This document shows, piece after piece, positions 47,086-55,888 of a stretch of DNA of 64,000 nt; position 1 is the stretch's first letter; the number at the start of each line of letters is the position of its first letter. The stretch comes from Pseudomonas putida (GTDB taxonomy: Bacteria > Pseudomonadota > Gammaproteobacteria > Pseudomonadales > Pseudomonadaceae). The stretch covers positions 248,001 through 312,000 of the forward strand of contig NZ_JANHLK010000003.1 in the NCBI RefSeq assembly GCF_028682635.1, given 5' to 3'. The notes under the pieces were generated by a model. The model did no database searches, was not told the DNA's origin, and worked only from the letters and a program-made list of their open reading frames with translations. A program made the position numbers and the translations under genes.

Positions 47086-47135
47086 TCCCGTCCGATCCGC
47101 TCATTCCCTAGCCGCGCTACGCCTGGAGTATTCCC

Positions 47136-48443
47136 ATGCTGACTTTCCTTGGCTTCGCCATGGTCATCACGTTCATGTTCCTGATCATGACCAAGCGCCT
47201 GTCCGCGTTGATCGCCCTGATCATCATCCCGATCGTTTTCGCCCTGTTCGGCGGTTTCGGCCCGAAAATCGGCCCGATGATGCTCGAAGGCATTACCAAG
47301 CTCGCGCCGACCGGCGTGATGCTGATGTTCGCGATCCTGTACTTCGCCCTGATGATCGACTCCGGCCTGTTCGACCCGGCCGTGCGCAAGATCCTCAAGA
47401 TGGTCAAGGGCGACCCGTTGAAAGTGTCGGTCGGTACCGCGGTACTGGCGCTCGTGGTTTCCCTCGACGGTGACGGCGCGACCACGTACATGATCTGCGT
47501 GGCCGCCATGCTGCCGCTCTACAGCCGCATCGGCATGAGCCCGCGGATCATGGCGGGCTTGATCATCCTCGCCGGTGGCGTGATGAACATGACCCCCTGG
47601 GGTGGCCCGACCGCCCGTGCGGCCAGTGCGCTGCATGTCGACCCGTCCGACATCTTCGTGCCGATGGTTCCAGCGATGGCGGCCGGTGTCCTGGCCATCC
47701 TCGCCATTGCCTACTTCTACGGCAAGCGTGAACGTGCGCGTTTGGGTGAGTTGCACCTGGTGGGCGACGAGATCGACCACAGCGAGATCACCGTTTCGCA
47801 ATTCCCGGATGCCCGTCGTCCGAACCTGATCTGGTTCAACGGCGCCCTGACCCTGGCCCTGATGTGCACCCTGATCGCCGGCCTGTTGCCGCTGCCGGTG
47901 CTGTTCATGGTGGCGTTCAGTATCGCCATGATCGTCAACTACCCTTGCCTGCAACAGCAAAAAGATCGCGTCGCGGCCCACGCCGGTAGCGTGCTGGCGG
48001 TGGTCGGGCTAATCTTTGCCGCGGGCATCTTCACCGGTATCCTGTCGGGCACCGGCATGGTCGATGCCATGTCGAAGAGCCTGCTGTCGGTGATTCCGGA
48101 TTTCCTCGGCCCGTACCTGGCGGTGATCACGGCGTTGGTGAGCATGCCGTTCACCTTCTTCATGTCCAATGATGCGTTTTATTATGGCGTGTTGCCGGTA
48201 CTGGCCGAAGCCGCCAGCCATTACGGGATTACCGCAGTGGAAATGGCACGTGCCTCGATCGTCGGTCAGCCCGTCCACTTGTTGAGCCCGCTGGTACCAT
48301 CGACCTACCTGTTGGTGGCCCTGGCGGGTATCGACTTCGGTGATCACCAGCGCTTCACCCTGAAGTGGGCAGTGCTGGTGTGCATGTGCATACTGGTTGC
48401 CGCATTGCTGATGGGGATTTTTCCGCTGTTCAGCACTCTATAA
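47136..48443 (+). CDS. CitMHS family citrate-metal:H+ symporter
   Basis: A 435-residue integral membrane transporter with about 12 hydrophobic helices, of the family that imports citrate complexed with Mg2+ or Ca2+. 'VSLDGDGATTYMICVAAMLPLY' and 'MNMTPWGGPTARAASAL' are characteristic loops. It starts MLTFLGFAMVITFMF after a GGAG Shine-Dalgarno. A leader with a CA motif precedes it, which suggests catabolite control. Metal preference cannot be told from sequence. Confidence 0.92.
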   Translation: MLTFLGFAMVITFMFLIMTKRLSALIALIIIPIVFALFGGFGPKIGPMMLEGITKLAPTGVMLMFAILYFALMIDSGLFDPAVRKILKMVKGDPLKVSVGTAVLALVVSLDGDGATTYMICVAAMLPLYSRIGMSPRIMAGLIILAGGVMNMTPWGGPTARAASALHVDPSDIFVPMVPAMAAGVLAILAIAYFYGKRERARLGELHLVGDEIDHSEITVSQFPDARRPNLIWFNGALTLALMCTLIAGLLPLPVLFMVAFSIAMIVNYPCLQQQKDRVAAHAGSVLAVVGLIFAAGIFTGILSGTGMVDAMSKSLLSVIPDFLGPYLAVITALVSMPFTFFMSNDAFYYGVLPVLAEAASHYGITAVEMARASIVGQPVHLLSPLVPSTYLLVALAGIDFGDHQRFTLKWAVLVCMCILVAALLMGIFPLFSTL

Positions 48444-48528
48444 GCCCAAGACTCACCATTTCGGGTCCTGGCTTCGCGGTTTGAAGTCGGGGCCCTTTTT
48501 GGTTTAACAATCGCTTAAAGGAATACAC

Positions 48529-49296
48529 ATGGAATGGCTGACCAACCCTGAAATCTGGGTTGCCTTCTTTACCCTGACCGCCCTGGAAATCGTCCTGGGT
48601 ATCGATAACATCATCATGATTTCGATCCTGGTCAGCCGCATGCCCAAGCACATGCAGCAGCGCACCCGGATTTTCGGCCTGGCGCTGGCCATGGTCACGC
48701 GGATCCTGTTGCTGTTGTCCATCACCTGGGTCATGCGCCTCACTGCCGATCTGTTCGAAGTGTTCGGCCAGGGTATCTCCGGGCGTGACCTGATCCTGTT
48801 CTTCGGTGGCCTGTTCCTGCTGTGGAAGAGCTCGCAAGAGATGTACCACGCGCTGGAAGGTGAAGACGAAACCGACGACGAGCCAAACCTCAAGGGTGGC
48901 AACTTCCTCTACACCATCATCCAGATCGCGATCATCGACATCGTGTTCTCCCTGGACTCGGTGATCACTGCAGTCGGCATGGTGTCCCACGTACCGGTCA
49001 TGGTCGCGGCAATCGTCGTGGCGGTACTGGTGATGATGCTGGCCTCGGGCACTATCAGCGCGTTCATCGACAAGCACCCTTCGCTGAAGATGCTGGCGCT
49101 GTCCTTCCTGTTGATCGTCGGTATGGTGCTGATTGCCGAATCCCTGGACGTGCATGTACCAAAAGGCTACGTCTACTTCGCCATGGCGTTCTCGCTGGCG
49201 GTGGAAGCGATCAACATCAAGATGCGCACCGCGATTGCGAAAAAGAAGAAGCGGCAGGATCCAGTGAAACTGCGCAAGGACATTCCGGGGCAGTAA
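48529..49296 (+). CDS. TerC family integral membrane protein
   Basis: A 255-residue membrane protein with seven or more helices. The family acidic pairs are seen in 'LEIVLGIDNIIMI' and 'DIVFSLDSVITAVGM'. TerC relatives include Mn2+ exporters (Alx, MntP-like) and tellurite-associated proteins. No ter genes are nearby, so metal export or membrane-protein metalation is more likely than tellurite resistance. The 85-bp leader holds no clear riboswitch. Confidence 0.9.
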   Translation: MEWLTNPEIWVAFFTLTALEIVLGIDNIIMISILVSRMPKHMQQRTRIFGLALAMVTRILLLLSITWVMRLTADLFEVFGQGISGRDLILFFGGLFLLWKSSQEMYHALEGEDETDDEPNLKGGNFLYTIIQIAIIDIVFSLDSVITAVGMVSHVPVMVAAIVVAVLVMMLASGTISAFIDKHPSLKMLALSFLLIVGMVLIAESLDVHVPKGYVYFAMAFSLAVEAINIKMRTAIAKKKKRQDPVKLRKDIPGQ

Positions 49297-49320
49297 CCCG
49301 TAAGCGGTATGTACGCAAAA

Positions 49321-49414
49321 CTGTGGGAGCGGGCTTGCTCGCGAAGACGGAGTGTCAGTCGACATCATTGTTGCCTGATACACCGCTTTCGCGAGCAAGC
49401 CCGCTCCCACATTG
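49321..49414. repeat. REPIN after terC
   Basis: TGTGGGAGCGGGCTTGCTCG-type unit at 49322-49346 and its inverse at 49387-49411, spacer about 40 bp. The remaining gap up to 49565 shows no other feature except a G/C-rich stretch just before the next gene. Confidence 0.92.
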
Positions 49415-49565
49415 GTTTCATGACAGTTTTGTTTCAATCAGCACTTTAGCTATGCGATGCTGGCGCACAGACCGTTAGCCAACTACAGCTTAAGTACAGA
49501 ACGTAGAACGTCGCGCGGCACCGCTAACTTGCCCCTCTGGGGCGCTACCACCACAGGGGGCCTGC

Positions 49566-51224
49566 ATGCTCACCCTGCTCAATTTGCTCTCAGCCGTGGC
49601 CTTGCTGATCTGGGGCACGCATATCGTCCGAACCGGCATCCTGCGGGTGTACGGCTCCAACCTGCGCCACGTCATCGGCCAGAACATGTCCAAGCGCTGG
49701 CTGGCGTTCATCGCGGGGATCGTCGTGACCGCGATGGTCCAGAGCAGCAACGCCACGGCGATGCTCGTCACCTCGTTTGTCGGTCAGGGCCTGATGGCGC
49801 TGACCCCTGCCCTGGCAACCATGCTCGGGGCCGATGTCGGTACGGCATTGATGGCGCGGGTGCTGACCTTCGACCTGTCATGGCTGTCGCCACTGCTGAT
49901 TTTTCTCGGGGTGATTTTTTTCCTGTCGCGCAAACAGACGCGGCTGGGGCAAATGGGCCGCGTCAGCATCGGCCTGGGCTTGATCATCCTGGCGCTGCAA
50001 CTGATCGTCGAGGCGGCCGCGCCGATCACCCATGCCCAAGGGGTGAAGGTGATTTTCGCCTCGCTGACCGGCGACATCCTGCTCGACGCCCTGGTCGGCG
50101 CCTTGTTCGCGATGATTTCCTACTCCAGCCTGGCGGCAGTCCTGCTGACCGCGACCCTGGCCGGCGCCAGCGTAATCAGCCTGCCAGTAGCCATCGGCCT
50201 GGTGATCGGGGCCAACATCGGCAGCGGCATTCTCGCGTTCCTCAGCACCAGCATGCAGAACGCTGCCGGTCGCCAGGTGGCGTTGGGCAGCCTGTTGTAC
50301 AAGCTGATCGGCCTGTTGCTGATCATCCCGGTGCTCGACCCTCTGGTGCACTGGATCGACAGCCTCGACTTCAGCCCCCAGGAAATGGTCATCGGCTTTC
50401 ACCTGCTCTACAACACCGCACGCTGTCTGATCCTGCTGCCCACCGTCGGGCCGATGGCCCGGTTTTGCGCGTGGATCCTGCCGGAGCGCCCGCAAACCAA
50501 CGGCATGGCCAAGCCCCGGCACCTTGACCCGACAGCCTTGGTCACGCCCAGCCTGGCGTTGGCCAACGCGGCCCGGGAAACCCTGCGCATGGGTGATCTG
50601 ATCGACAACATGCTCGAGGCCATGCTCGACGTGCTGCACGGCAAGCAAACCGCCGTGACCCAGGAAATGCGGCGCCTGACCGATGATGTCGAGGCGCTCT
50701 ACAGCGCGATCAAGCTGTATCTGGCGCAGATGCCCCGGGAAGACCTCAGTGATCAGGACAGCCGGCGCTGGGCGGAAATCATCGAACTGGCGATCAACCT
50801 CAAGCTCGCCAGCGACCTGATCGAACGCATGCTGCGCAAAGTCCAGCAGCAAAAAACTTCCCAGCGCCGATCGTTTTCCGAAGTGGGCCTGGAAGAGCTG
50901 GCCGGGCTGCACAGCCAGTTGATTTCCACCCTGCGCCTGGGCTTGTCGGTCTTTCTCAGTGCCGACAAGGAAAGTGCCCGCCAGTTGCTGCGTGAAAAAC
51001 GTCGCTTTCGCGCACAGGAACGCCGCCTGGCCCACGCGCATGTCAGCCGTTTGCAACGTAAGATCGTGCAGAGTATCGAGACCAGTTCGCTGCACCTGGA
51101 GTTGATTGCCGACATGAAGCGTCTGAATTCGCTGTTCTGCAGCAGTGCCTACGTCGTATTGGAAGCGTCCGACACCGGCGCGCTGGTTGTGGACGATTTG
51201 GCTGATATCACGCATTCGCCTTGA
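49566..51224 (+). CDS. Na/Pi cotransporter family protein with PhoU-like tail
   Basis: A 552-residue protein. The N-terminal half (about residues 1-310) has eight or so membrane helices in two NptA repeats, with the QSS-type motif in 'VQSSNATAMLVTSFVG' and 'SYSSLAAVLLTATLAG'. The C-terminal half (about 330-545) is a soluble, charged helical bundle of PhoU type. It would take up phosphate with Na+. The combined architecture is common in bacteria. Confidence 0.92.
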   Translation: MLTLLNLLSAVALLIWGTHIVRTGILRVYGSNLRHVIGQNMSKRWLAFIAGIVVTAMVQSSNATAMLVTSFVGQGLMALTPALATMLGADVGTALMARVLTFDLSWLSPLLIFLGVIFFLSRKQTRLGQMGRVSIGLGLIILALQLIVEAAAPITHAQGVKVIFASLTGDILLDALVGALFAMISYSSLAAVLLTATLAGASVISLPVAIGLVIGANIGSGILAFLSTSMQNAAGRQVALGSLLYKLIGLLLIIPVLDPLVHWIDSLDFSPQEMVIGFHLLYNTARCLILLPTVGPMARFCAWILPERPQTNGMAKPRHLDPTALVTPSLALANAARETLRMGDLIDNMLEAMLDVLHGKQTAVTQEMRRLTDDVEALYSAIKLYLAQMPREDLSDQDSRRWAEIIELAINLKLASDLIERMLRKVQQQKTSQRRSFSEVGLEELAGLHSQLISTLRLGLSVFLSADKESARQLLREKRRFRAQERRLAHAHVSRLQRKIVQSIETSSLHLELIADMKRLNSLFCSSAYVVLEASDTGALVVDDLADITHSP

Positions 51225-51276
51225 ACGTCTGGCAAGGTGATCAGTCAGTAACATTGATTCAGCCTCAAGGCCGTTA

Positions 51277-51366
51277 TTGCGAGCAAGCTCGCTCCCACAG
51301 GTTTCGAGTTGACCACAATGAATGGATCAGCCCGGATTCTGTGGGAGCGAGCTTGCTCGCGATGGC
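51277..51366. repeat. REPIN upstream of the M16 peptidase
   Basis: TTGCGAGCAAGCTCGCTCCCACA unit and its inverse ending in TCGCGATGG, about 42 bp apart. The right arm ends 49 bp before the peptidase start, an unusually 5' position among the REPINs here. Confidence 0.92.
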
Positions 51367-51414
51367 GGACGGAAGGACGAAACGGATCTCCGATTGGTTG
51401 CCGGGAAGCTCGTT

Positions 51415-52791
51415 ATGCGTTGTCTGTTGTTCGCCTGTCTGTTGCTTGGTTCACTCCCTTCGTTTGCCCTGGATCGCTTCCAGGTCGAGGGCTATACCCT
51501 GCGCAACGGTTTGCAGATGTTGCTCAAGCCCGGTACCGAGCGCGGGCACGTGGCGATCCGGCTGGTGGTCGGGGTAGGCCTGGATGATTTCGGTTGCACC
51601 GATAAAGAACTGCCGCACCTGCTCGAACACTTGCTGTTCAGCGGCATCGACGCCAGCGGTGAAGGCGGCCTGGAGGAGCGCATGCAGGCGCTGGGTGGCG
51701 AGTGGAACGCTTTCACCAGCAACGCCGACACCACCTTCGTGATCGAAGCCCCGGCGAAAAACCAGCGCAAGGTCCTGGATTTGCTGTTGGCGCTGCTGAC
51801 CCAGACCCATTTCGACGACGACGCCATCAACGCCGCCAAGCAAGTGGTCGAGCGTGAAGACGGCGGGCACTACACGCACCTGCAACGCTGGCTGGATCGC
51901 CAGGACCTGGGCCATACCGCCAGCAATCAATTGGCCGTGGAACTGGGCCTCAAATGCCCTGAGCGCGCGGAAGTCGATCACCTGACCCGCGAACAGCTGG
52001 AGAACGTGCGCAAGGACTGGTACGCGCCGAACAACATGACCCTGATCGTCGTCGGCGATCTCGACCGCTTACTGCCGGCCTATCTGGATCGCACTTATGG
52101 CGAGCTTGCCCCCATCACTCCGACAGAGCACCCGCCCCTGCCCCAGATCCAGGCCAGCGCCGCCCATGAGCGCAGCCTGATCCATGGCTTCGTCGGTGGC
52201 GGGGCCAAGCTGCACTGGCTGGTACCGGAGCCGGTGCTGGACGATCAGCACGACGAAACCTTCGACCTGCTCAAGGACTATCTGGACTGGGCGCTCTATC
52301 GCCAGCTGCGCCTGGCGCACGGCCTGTCCTATGGCCCCTGGGCCGAGCGCGAGGTGTTTGGCGGCGTTGGCTTCATGAGCCTGAATGCCGACCTGGAGCG
52401 CGACGACGTGAACCAGGCACTGGAAGTGCTGGATGACTTGAAGGCCGGTATGCTCAAGGACGGTCTCAACGCCGAGACCTTCAATCGCCTCAAACAGGCC
52501 GCCATCGCCCGCCAGTCCTGGGCGGTGCAAGGCAACAGCGCACTGGCCGATTACTACTGGAGTGCCCTGGGGGACTACGCAGACGGCCGATTCGCCAACC
52601 CGGTCAAGGAATTGCAGGCGGTCACGCTGGCGCAAGCGAACAAGGCCATGCGCGAACTGCTCCTGCAGCCGGGGTATGTGCGGATCGAAAAACCCCTGGT
52701 CAGTTATGACCAATTGATGTGGGCGATTGCCGGGCTGTCGGGGTTGTTGCTGTTGGGCCTGGCGGCATGGCGTTTTCATCGCAGAAAGTAA
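51415..52791 (+). CDS. M16 family zinc metallopeptidase, exported and membrane-tethered
   Basis: A 458-residue insulinase-type peptidase. It has a signal peptide (MRCLLFACLLLGSLPSFA), the inverted zinc motif HLLEH at about residues 73-77 ('ELPHLLEHLLFSG'), and a downstream acidic ligand region 'NAAKQVVEREDGG'. A C-terminal hydrophobic helix ('LMWAIAGLSGLLLLGLAAW') precedes RFHRRK, so it is probably anchored in the inner membrane facing the periplasm. I chose ATG 51415; the longer frame runs through a REP. Confidence 0.88.
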   Translation: MRCLLFACLLLGSLPSFALDRFQVEGYTLRNGLQMLLKPGTERGHVAIRLVVGVGLDDFGCTDKELPHLLEHLLFSGIDASGEGGLEERMQALGGEWNAFTSNADTTFVIEAPAKNQRKVLDLLLALLTQTHFDDDAINAAKQVVEREDGGHYTHLQRWLDRQDLGHTASNQLAVELGLKCPERAEVDHLTREQLENVRKDWYAPNNMTLIVVGDLDRLLPAYLDRTYGELAPITPTEHPPLPQIQASAAHERSLIHGFVGGGAKLHWLVPEPVLDDQHDETFDLLKDYLDWALYRQLRLAHGLSYGPWAEREVFGGVGFMSLNADLERDDVNQALEVLDDLKAGMLKDGLNAETFNRLKQAAIARQSWAVQGNSALADYYWSALGDYADGRFANPVKELQAVTLAQANKAMRELLLQPGYVRIEKPLVSYDQLMWAIAGLSGLLLLGLAAWRFHRRK

Positions 52792-52843
52792 GCGCTTTCA
52801 CCGATGAGGCGGTAACCTGTCAGGGATTTTTCCTACGACTACT

Positions 52844-53884
52844 GTGAACCGCCGAATGCCGACCCTGACCCTATTCGTCCAGCGCATCCTCGAGCTGATG
52901 AAACGCTACCCCGGGGTCATTGCGCTCGGTGGTTTCGTCTCCGGGATCGGCAGCTTCATCCTGGTGGATCGCCAGCAGGGCCTGGCGAGCTGGATCACCA
53001 CCATCATGCTGATCAGCTGGGTCTGGCTGATGCTGGAAAACAGCCTGACCAAGCTATTCACCCGAATCTTCAAGCGGGAGATCCCCCAGCCCTTGCTGCG
53101 TTATGCGACGCAGATGATTCACCAGGAAAGCCTGTTCTTCGTCCTGCCGTTCTTCTTCATCACCACGACCTGGAACAGCGGCCAGCTGTTCTTTACCGGG
53201 CTGCTGGGCATCGCGGCGCTGATTTCCATCATCGACCCGCTCTACTACAAGTGGCTGGCGCCGCGGCGCTGGGCGTTCCTGGCGCTTCACACCCTGACCC
53301 TGTTCGCCGCCCTGCTCACCGCGCTGCCGGTGATCATGCACCTGACCACCGCGCAAAGTTTCAAGTGGGCGCTGGGCATCGCCGTGCTGTTGTCGTTTCC
53401 GAGCCTGGCATCGATCTTTCCGATCCGCACCCTGCGCAACGCCCTGGCGATCCTGAGCATTACCGTGGGTATCGGCGGTGTCGGTTGGGTGCTGCGCTCG
53501 TGGGTGCCGCCGGCAACCCTGTGGATGACCGACGTGGCCATCAGCACGCAGATGCAGGATCGCACCCCCGGCGCCAGTCTCGATGAAGTCAGCGCCGAGC
53601 AGATTCGCGGCGGCGGCCTCTATGCCTACACGGCGATCAATGCGCCGCGCGGCCTGGACGAGCGGATCTATCACGTCTGGCAATTCAACGGCAAAGAGGT
53701 CGACCGAATCCCACTCGATATCCACGGCGGTCGCAAGGAAGGTTACCGGGCCTGGACCCACAAGCAGAATTTCCCGGGCAATCCGGCAGGCAAATGGCAG
53801 GTTCGGGTGTTGACCGAAGACGGCCAATTGATCGGCGTATTGCGCTTCAAGGTGGCTGACAGCACACCGGTCAAAGAAAAGTAA
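52844..53884 (+). CDS. DUF5924-type membrane protein with DUF2914-like C-terminus
   Basis: A 346-residue protein. About seven hydrophobic segments fill residues 20-230, followed by a periplasm- or cytoplasm-facing domain of about 110 residues ('LYAYTAINAPRGLDERIYHVWQFNGKEVDRIPLDIHGGRKEGYRAWTHKQNFP'). That tail resembles DUF2914, a beta-rich domain of unknown role. The start is GTG 52844 or ATG 52856 (MPTLTLFVQ). It sits between the M16 peptidase and the lipid ABC operon; no function is known to me. Confidence 0.8.
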   Translation: MNRRMPTLTLFVQRILELMKRYPGVIALGGFVSGIGSFILVDRQQGLASWITTIMLISWVWLMLENSLTKLFTRIFKREIPQPLLRYATQMIHQESLFFVLPFFFITTTWNSGQLFFTGLLGIAALISIIDPLYYKWLAPRRWAFLALHTLTLFAALLTALPVIMHLTTAQSFKWALGIAVLLSFPSLASIFPIRTLRNALAILSITVGIGGVGWVLRSWVPPATLWMTDVAISTQMQDRTPGASLDEVSAEQIRGGGLYAYTAINAPRGLDERIYHVWQFNGKEVDRIPLDIHGGRKEGYRAWTHKQNFPGNPAGKWQVRVLTEDGQLIGVLRFKVADSTPVKEK

Positions 53885-53938
53885 GGCAGTTCGTGCTATT
53901 ACGTAGCTCTGCGTAACAGCCGAAAAAGCACGGAGCTT

Positions 53939-55087
53939 ATGACCAGCAGCACAATGGCCGGCAATGCCCAATTGGACACCTCGCACTCCCCGCCTCAGAT
54001 ACGGGTGACGGGAGACTGGACGCTCGCCCATTACGCCGACCTCAAGCACCTGAGCGAAAAGCTCGAAGGCCAGTACAACGACAGCACCCTCATCGATCTC
54101 AACGGCCTCGGCGCCCTTGATACGGCCGGCGCCTCGCTGCTGGTGGAACTGCTGGGCTCGGAACGCCTGGGCCGCTCCGCGCAACATCCTGATTGCACCC
54201 TTTCCTCCGCCGACCGCGCGTTGTTGCAAACCGTCTATCAATCGCTGACGGATTTCTGCGTGCCCATCAAGGAGCCGGAAATCAGCGTCGGCATTCAATT
54301 GCTGACCCGCATCGGCCGTGCGGTGGACACAGTCTGGCAGGACACCCTGCAACTGCTTGGGTTCGTCGGCCTGATCCTGGAAACCATCGTCCGTGGCCTG
54401 TTTCGTCCCAAGCGCTGGCGCATTACGCCGATGGTGGCGCACATCGAACAGACCGGCCTCGACGCCGCGCCCATCGTTGCCCTGCTGACCTTCCTGGTGG
54501 GCGCCGTGGTGGCGTTTCTCGGGGCGACAGTGCTGAGCACGTTCGGCGCCAGCGTGTTCACGGTGGACCTGGTGGCGTTTGCCTTCCTGCGCGAATTCGG
54601 CGTGCTGCTGACCGCGATCCTGATGGCCGGGCGCACCGCCAGTGCGTTCACCGCGCAGATCGGCTCGATGAAGGCCAACGAGGAAATCGACGCCATCCGC
54701 ACCCTGGGCCTCGATCCGATGGAATTGCTGGTGGTGCCGCGGGTCCTGGCCTTGCTGGTCGCGTTGCCGATGCTGACCTTCCTGGCGATGGTCTCGGGGA
54801 TTATCGGCGGCGGCGTGGTCTGCGCGGTATCGCTGGATATTTCGCCGGCAATGTTCCTGTCGCTGCTGCAGTCGGACATCGGCGTTCAGCACTTTCTGGT
54901 GGGGATCGTCAAAGCCCCGATCTTCGCCTTTCTCATTGCCGCGATAGGTTGCCTGGAAGGCTTCAAGGTCAGCGGCAGCGCCGAGTCCGTCGGTGCCCAC
55001 ACCACATCGAGCGTGGTGCAGTCGATTTTCGTGGTGATCGTGCTCGACGCCGTGGCCGCGCTGTTTTTCATGGAGATGAGCTGGTGA
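53939..55087 (+). CDS. MlaE-type ABC permease with fused N-terminal STAS domain
   Basis: A 382-residue permease. Residues about 15-110 form a STAS (MlaB-like) domain ('STLIDLNGLGALDTAGASLLVELLG'). The rest is the MlaE/YrbE permease with five to six helices and the conserved 'FLREFGVLLTAILMAGRTASAFTAQIGSMKANEEIDAI'. It starts a four-gene operon. MlaE-family transporters move phospholipids between membranes. Start and end couple tightly with the next gene (GTGA overlap). Confidence 0.92.
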   Translation: MTSSTMAGNAQLDTSHSPPQIRVTGDWTLAHYADLKHLSEKLEGQYNDSTLIDLNGLGALDTAGASLLVELLGSERLGRSAQHPDCTLSSADRALLQTVYQSLTDFCVPIKEPEISVGIQLLTRIGRAVDTVWQDTLQLLGFVGLILETIVRGLFRPKRWRITPMVAHIEQTGLDAAPIVALLTFLVGAVVAFLGATVLSTFGASVFTVDLVAFAFLREFGVLLTAILMAGRTASAFTAQIGSMKANEEIDAIRTLGLDPMELLVVPRVLALLVALPMLTFLAMVSGIIGGGVVCAVSLDISPAMFLSLLQSDIGVQHFLVGIVKAPIFAFLIAAIGCLEGFKVSGSAESVGAHTTSSVVQSIFVVIVLDAVAALFFMEMSW

Positions 55088-55887
55088 GTCGAGTACACCG
55101 AGCCCCCGCCGAGGCGGTGATCGAAGTCCGTGGGCTGTGCAATCGTTTCGGCAGCCAGAGCGTGCACGAGAACCTCGACCTGGATCTGTACAAGGGCGAG
55201 ATCCTTGCCGTGGTCGGCGGTTCCGGCAGCGGTAAATCAGTGCTGCTGCGCAGCATTGTCGGTTTGCGCCAGCCCAGCGAGGGCGTGGTGAAAGTCTTCG
55301 GGAAAAACCTGCCGAGCCTGCCCGAGCACGAGCGGTCCCTGATCGAGCGGCGCTTCGGCGTGCTGTTCCAGAAAGGCGCGCTGTTCTCTTCGCTGACCGT
55401 GACCGAGAACGTCGCCCTGCCCCTGATCGAACATGCCGGTCTGAGCCGCGACGATGCCGAGCACCTGGCGGCGGTGAAGCTAGCCTTGGCCGGCTTGCCG
55501 CTGTCGGCGGCGGACAAGTACCCCGCGTCCCTGTCCGGCGGCATGATCAAGCGCGCAGCACTGGCGCGGGCCCTGGCGCTGGACCCGGACATCCTGTTTC
55601 TCGACGAACCCACCGCCGGCCTCGATCCGATTGGTGCGGCCGCCTTCGATCAACTGATCCTGACCCTGCGTGATGCCCTGGGCCTGAGCGTTTTCCTGGT
55701 GACCCACGACCTCGACACGCTCTACACCATCACCGACCGGGTGGCGGTGCTGGCGCAGAAGAAAGTGCTGGTGGCCGATGCCATTGACGTGGTCTCGGAA
55801 ACCGACGACGCGTGGATTCACGAATACTTCCATGGCCCTCGCGGCCGCGCGGCGCTGAGTGCCGCTCAACAGCTCAACGAGGTCTGA
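55084..55887 (+). CDS. ABC transporter ATP-binding protein, MlaF-like
   Basis: A 267-residue ATPase of the lipid transporter. Walker A is GGSGSGKSV, the signature is LSGGMIKRAALARAL, Walker B is 'ILFLDEPTAGLDPIG', and the H-loop is 'VTHDLDTLY'. The start is GTG 55084, overlapping the permease stop by four bases. Longer in-frame sequence upstream runs in an alternative frame of the permease and is not coding. Confidence 0.94.
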   Translation: MSRVHRAPAEAVIEVRGLCNRFGSQSVHENLDLDLYKGEILAVVGGSGSGKSVLLRSIVGLRQPSEGVVKVFGKNLPSLPEHERSLIERRFGVLFQKGALFSSLTVTENVALPLIEHAGLSRDDAEHLAAVKLALAGLPLSAADKYPASLSGGMIKRAALARALALDPDILFLDEPTAGLDPIGAAAFDQLILTLRDALGLSVFLVTHDLDTLYTITDRVAVLAQKKVLVADAIDVVSETDDAWIHEYFHGPRGRAALSAAQQLNEV

Positions 55888-55888
55888 C

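Noticed and set aside
48444..48528. Manganese (yybP-ykoY) riboswitch ahead of the TerC gene
   Set aside because: Some TerC homologues have one, but these 85 bp are too short and lack the conserved sequence blocks I would expect.
53054..55000. Minus-strand open frame of 648 codons across the DUF5924 and permease genes
   Set aside because: Shadow frame rich in R, Q, H and D typical of antisense reading in GC-rich DNA.
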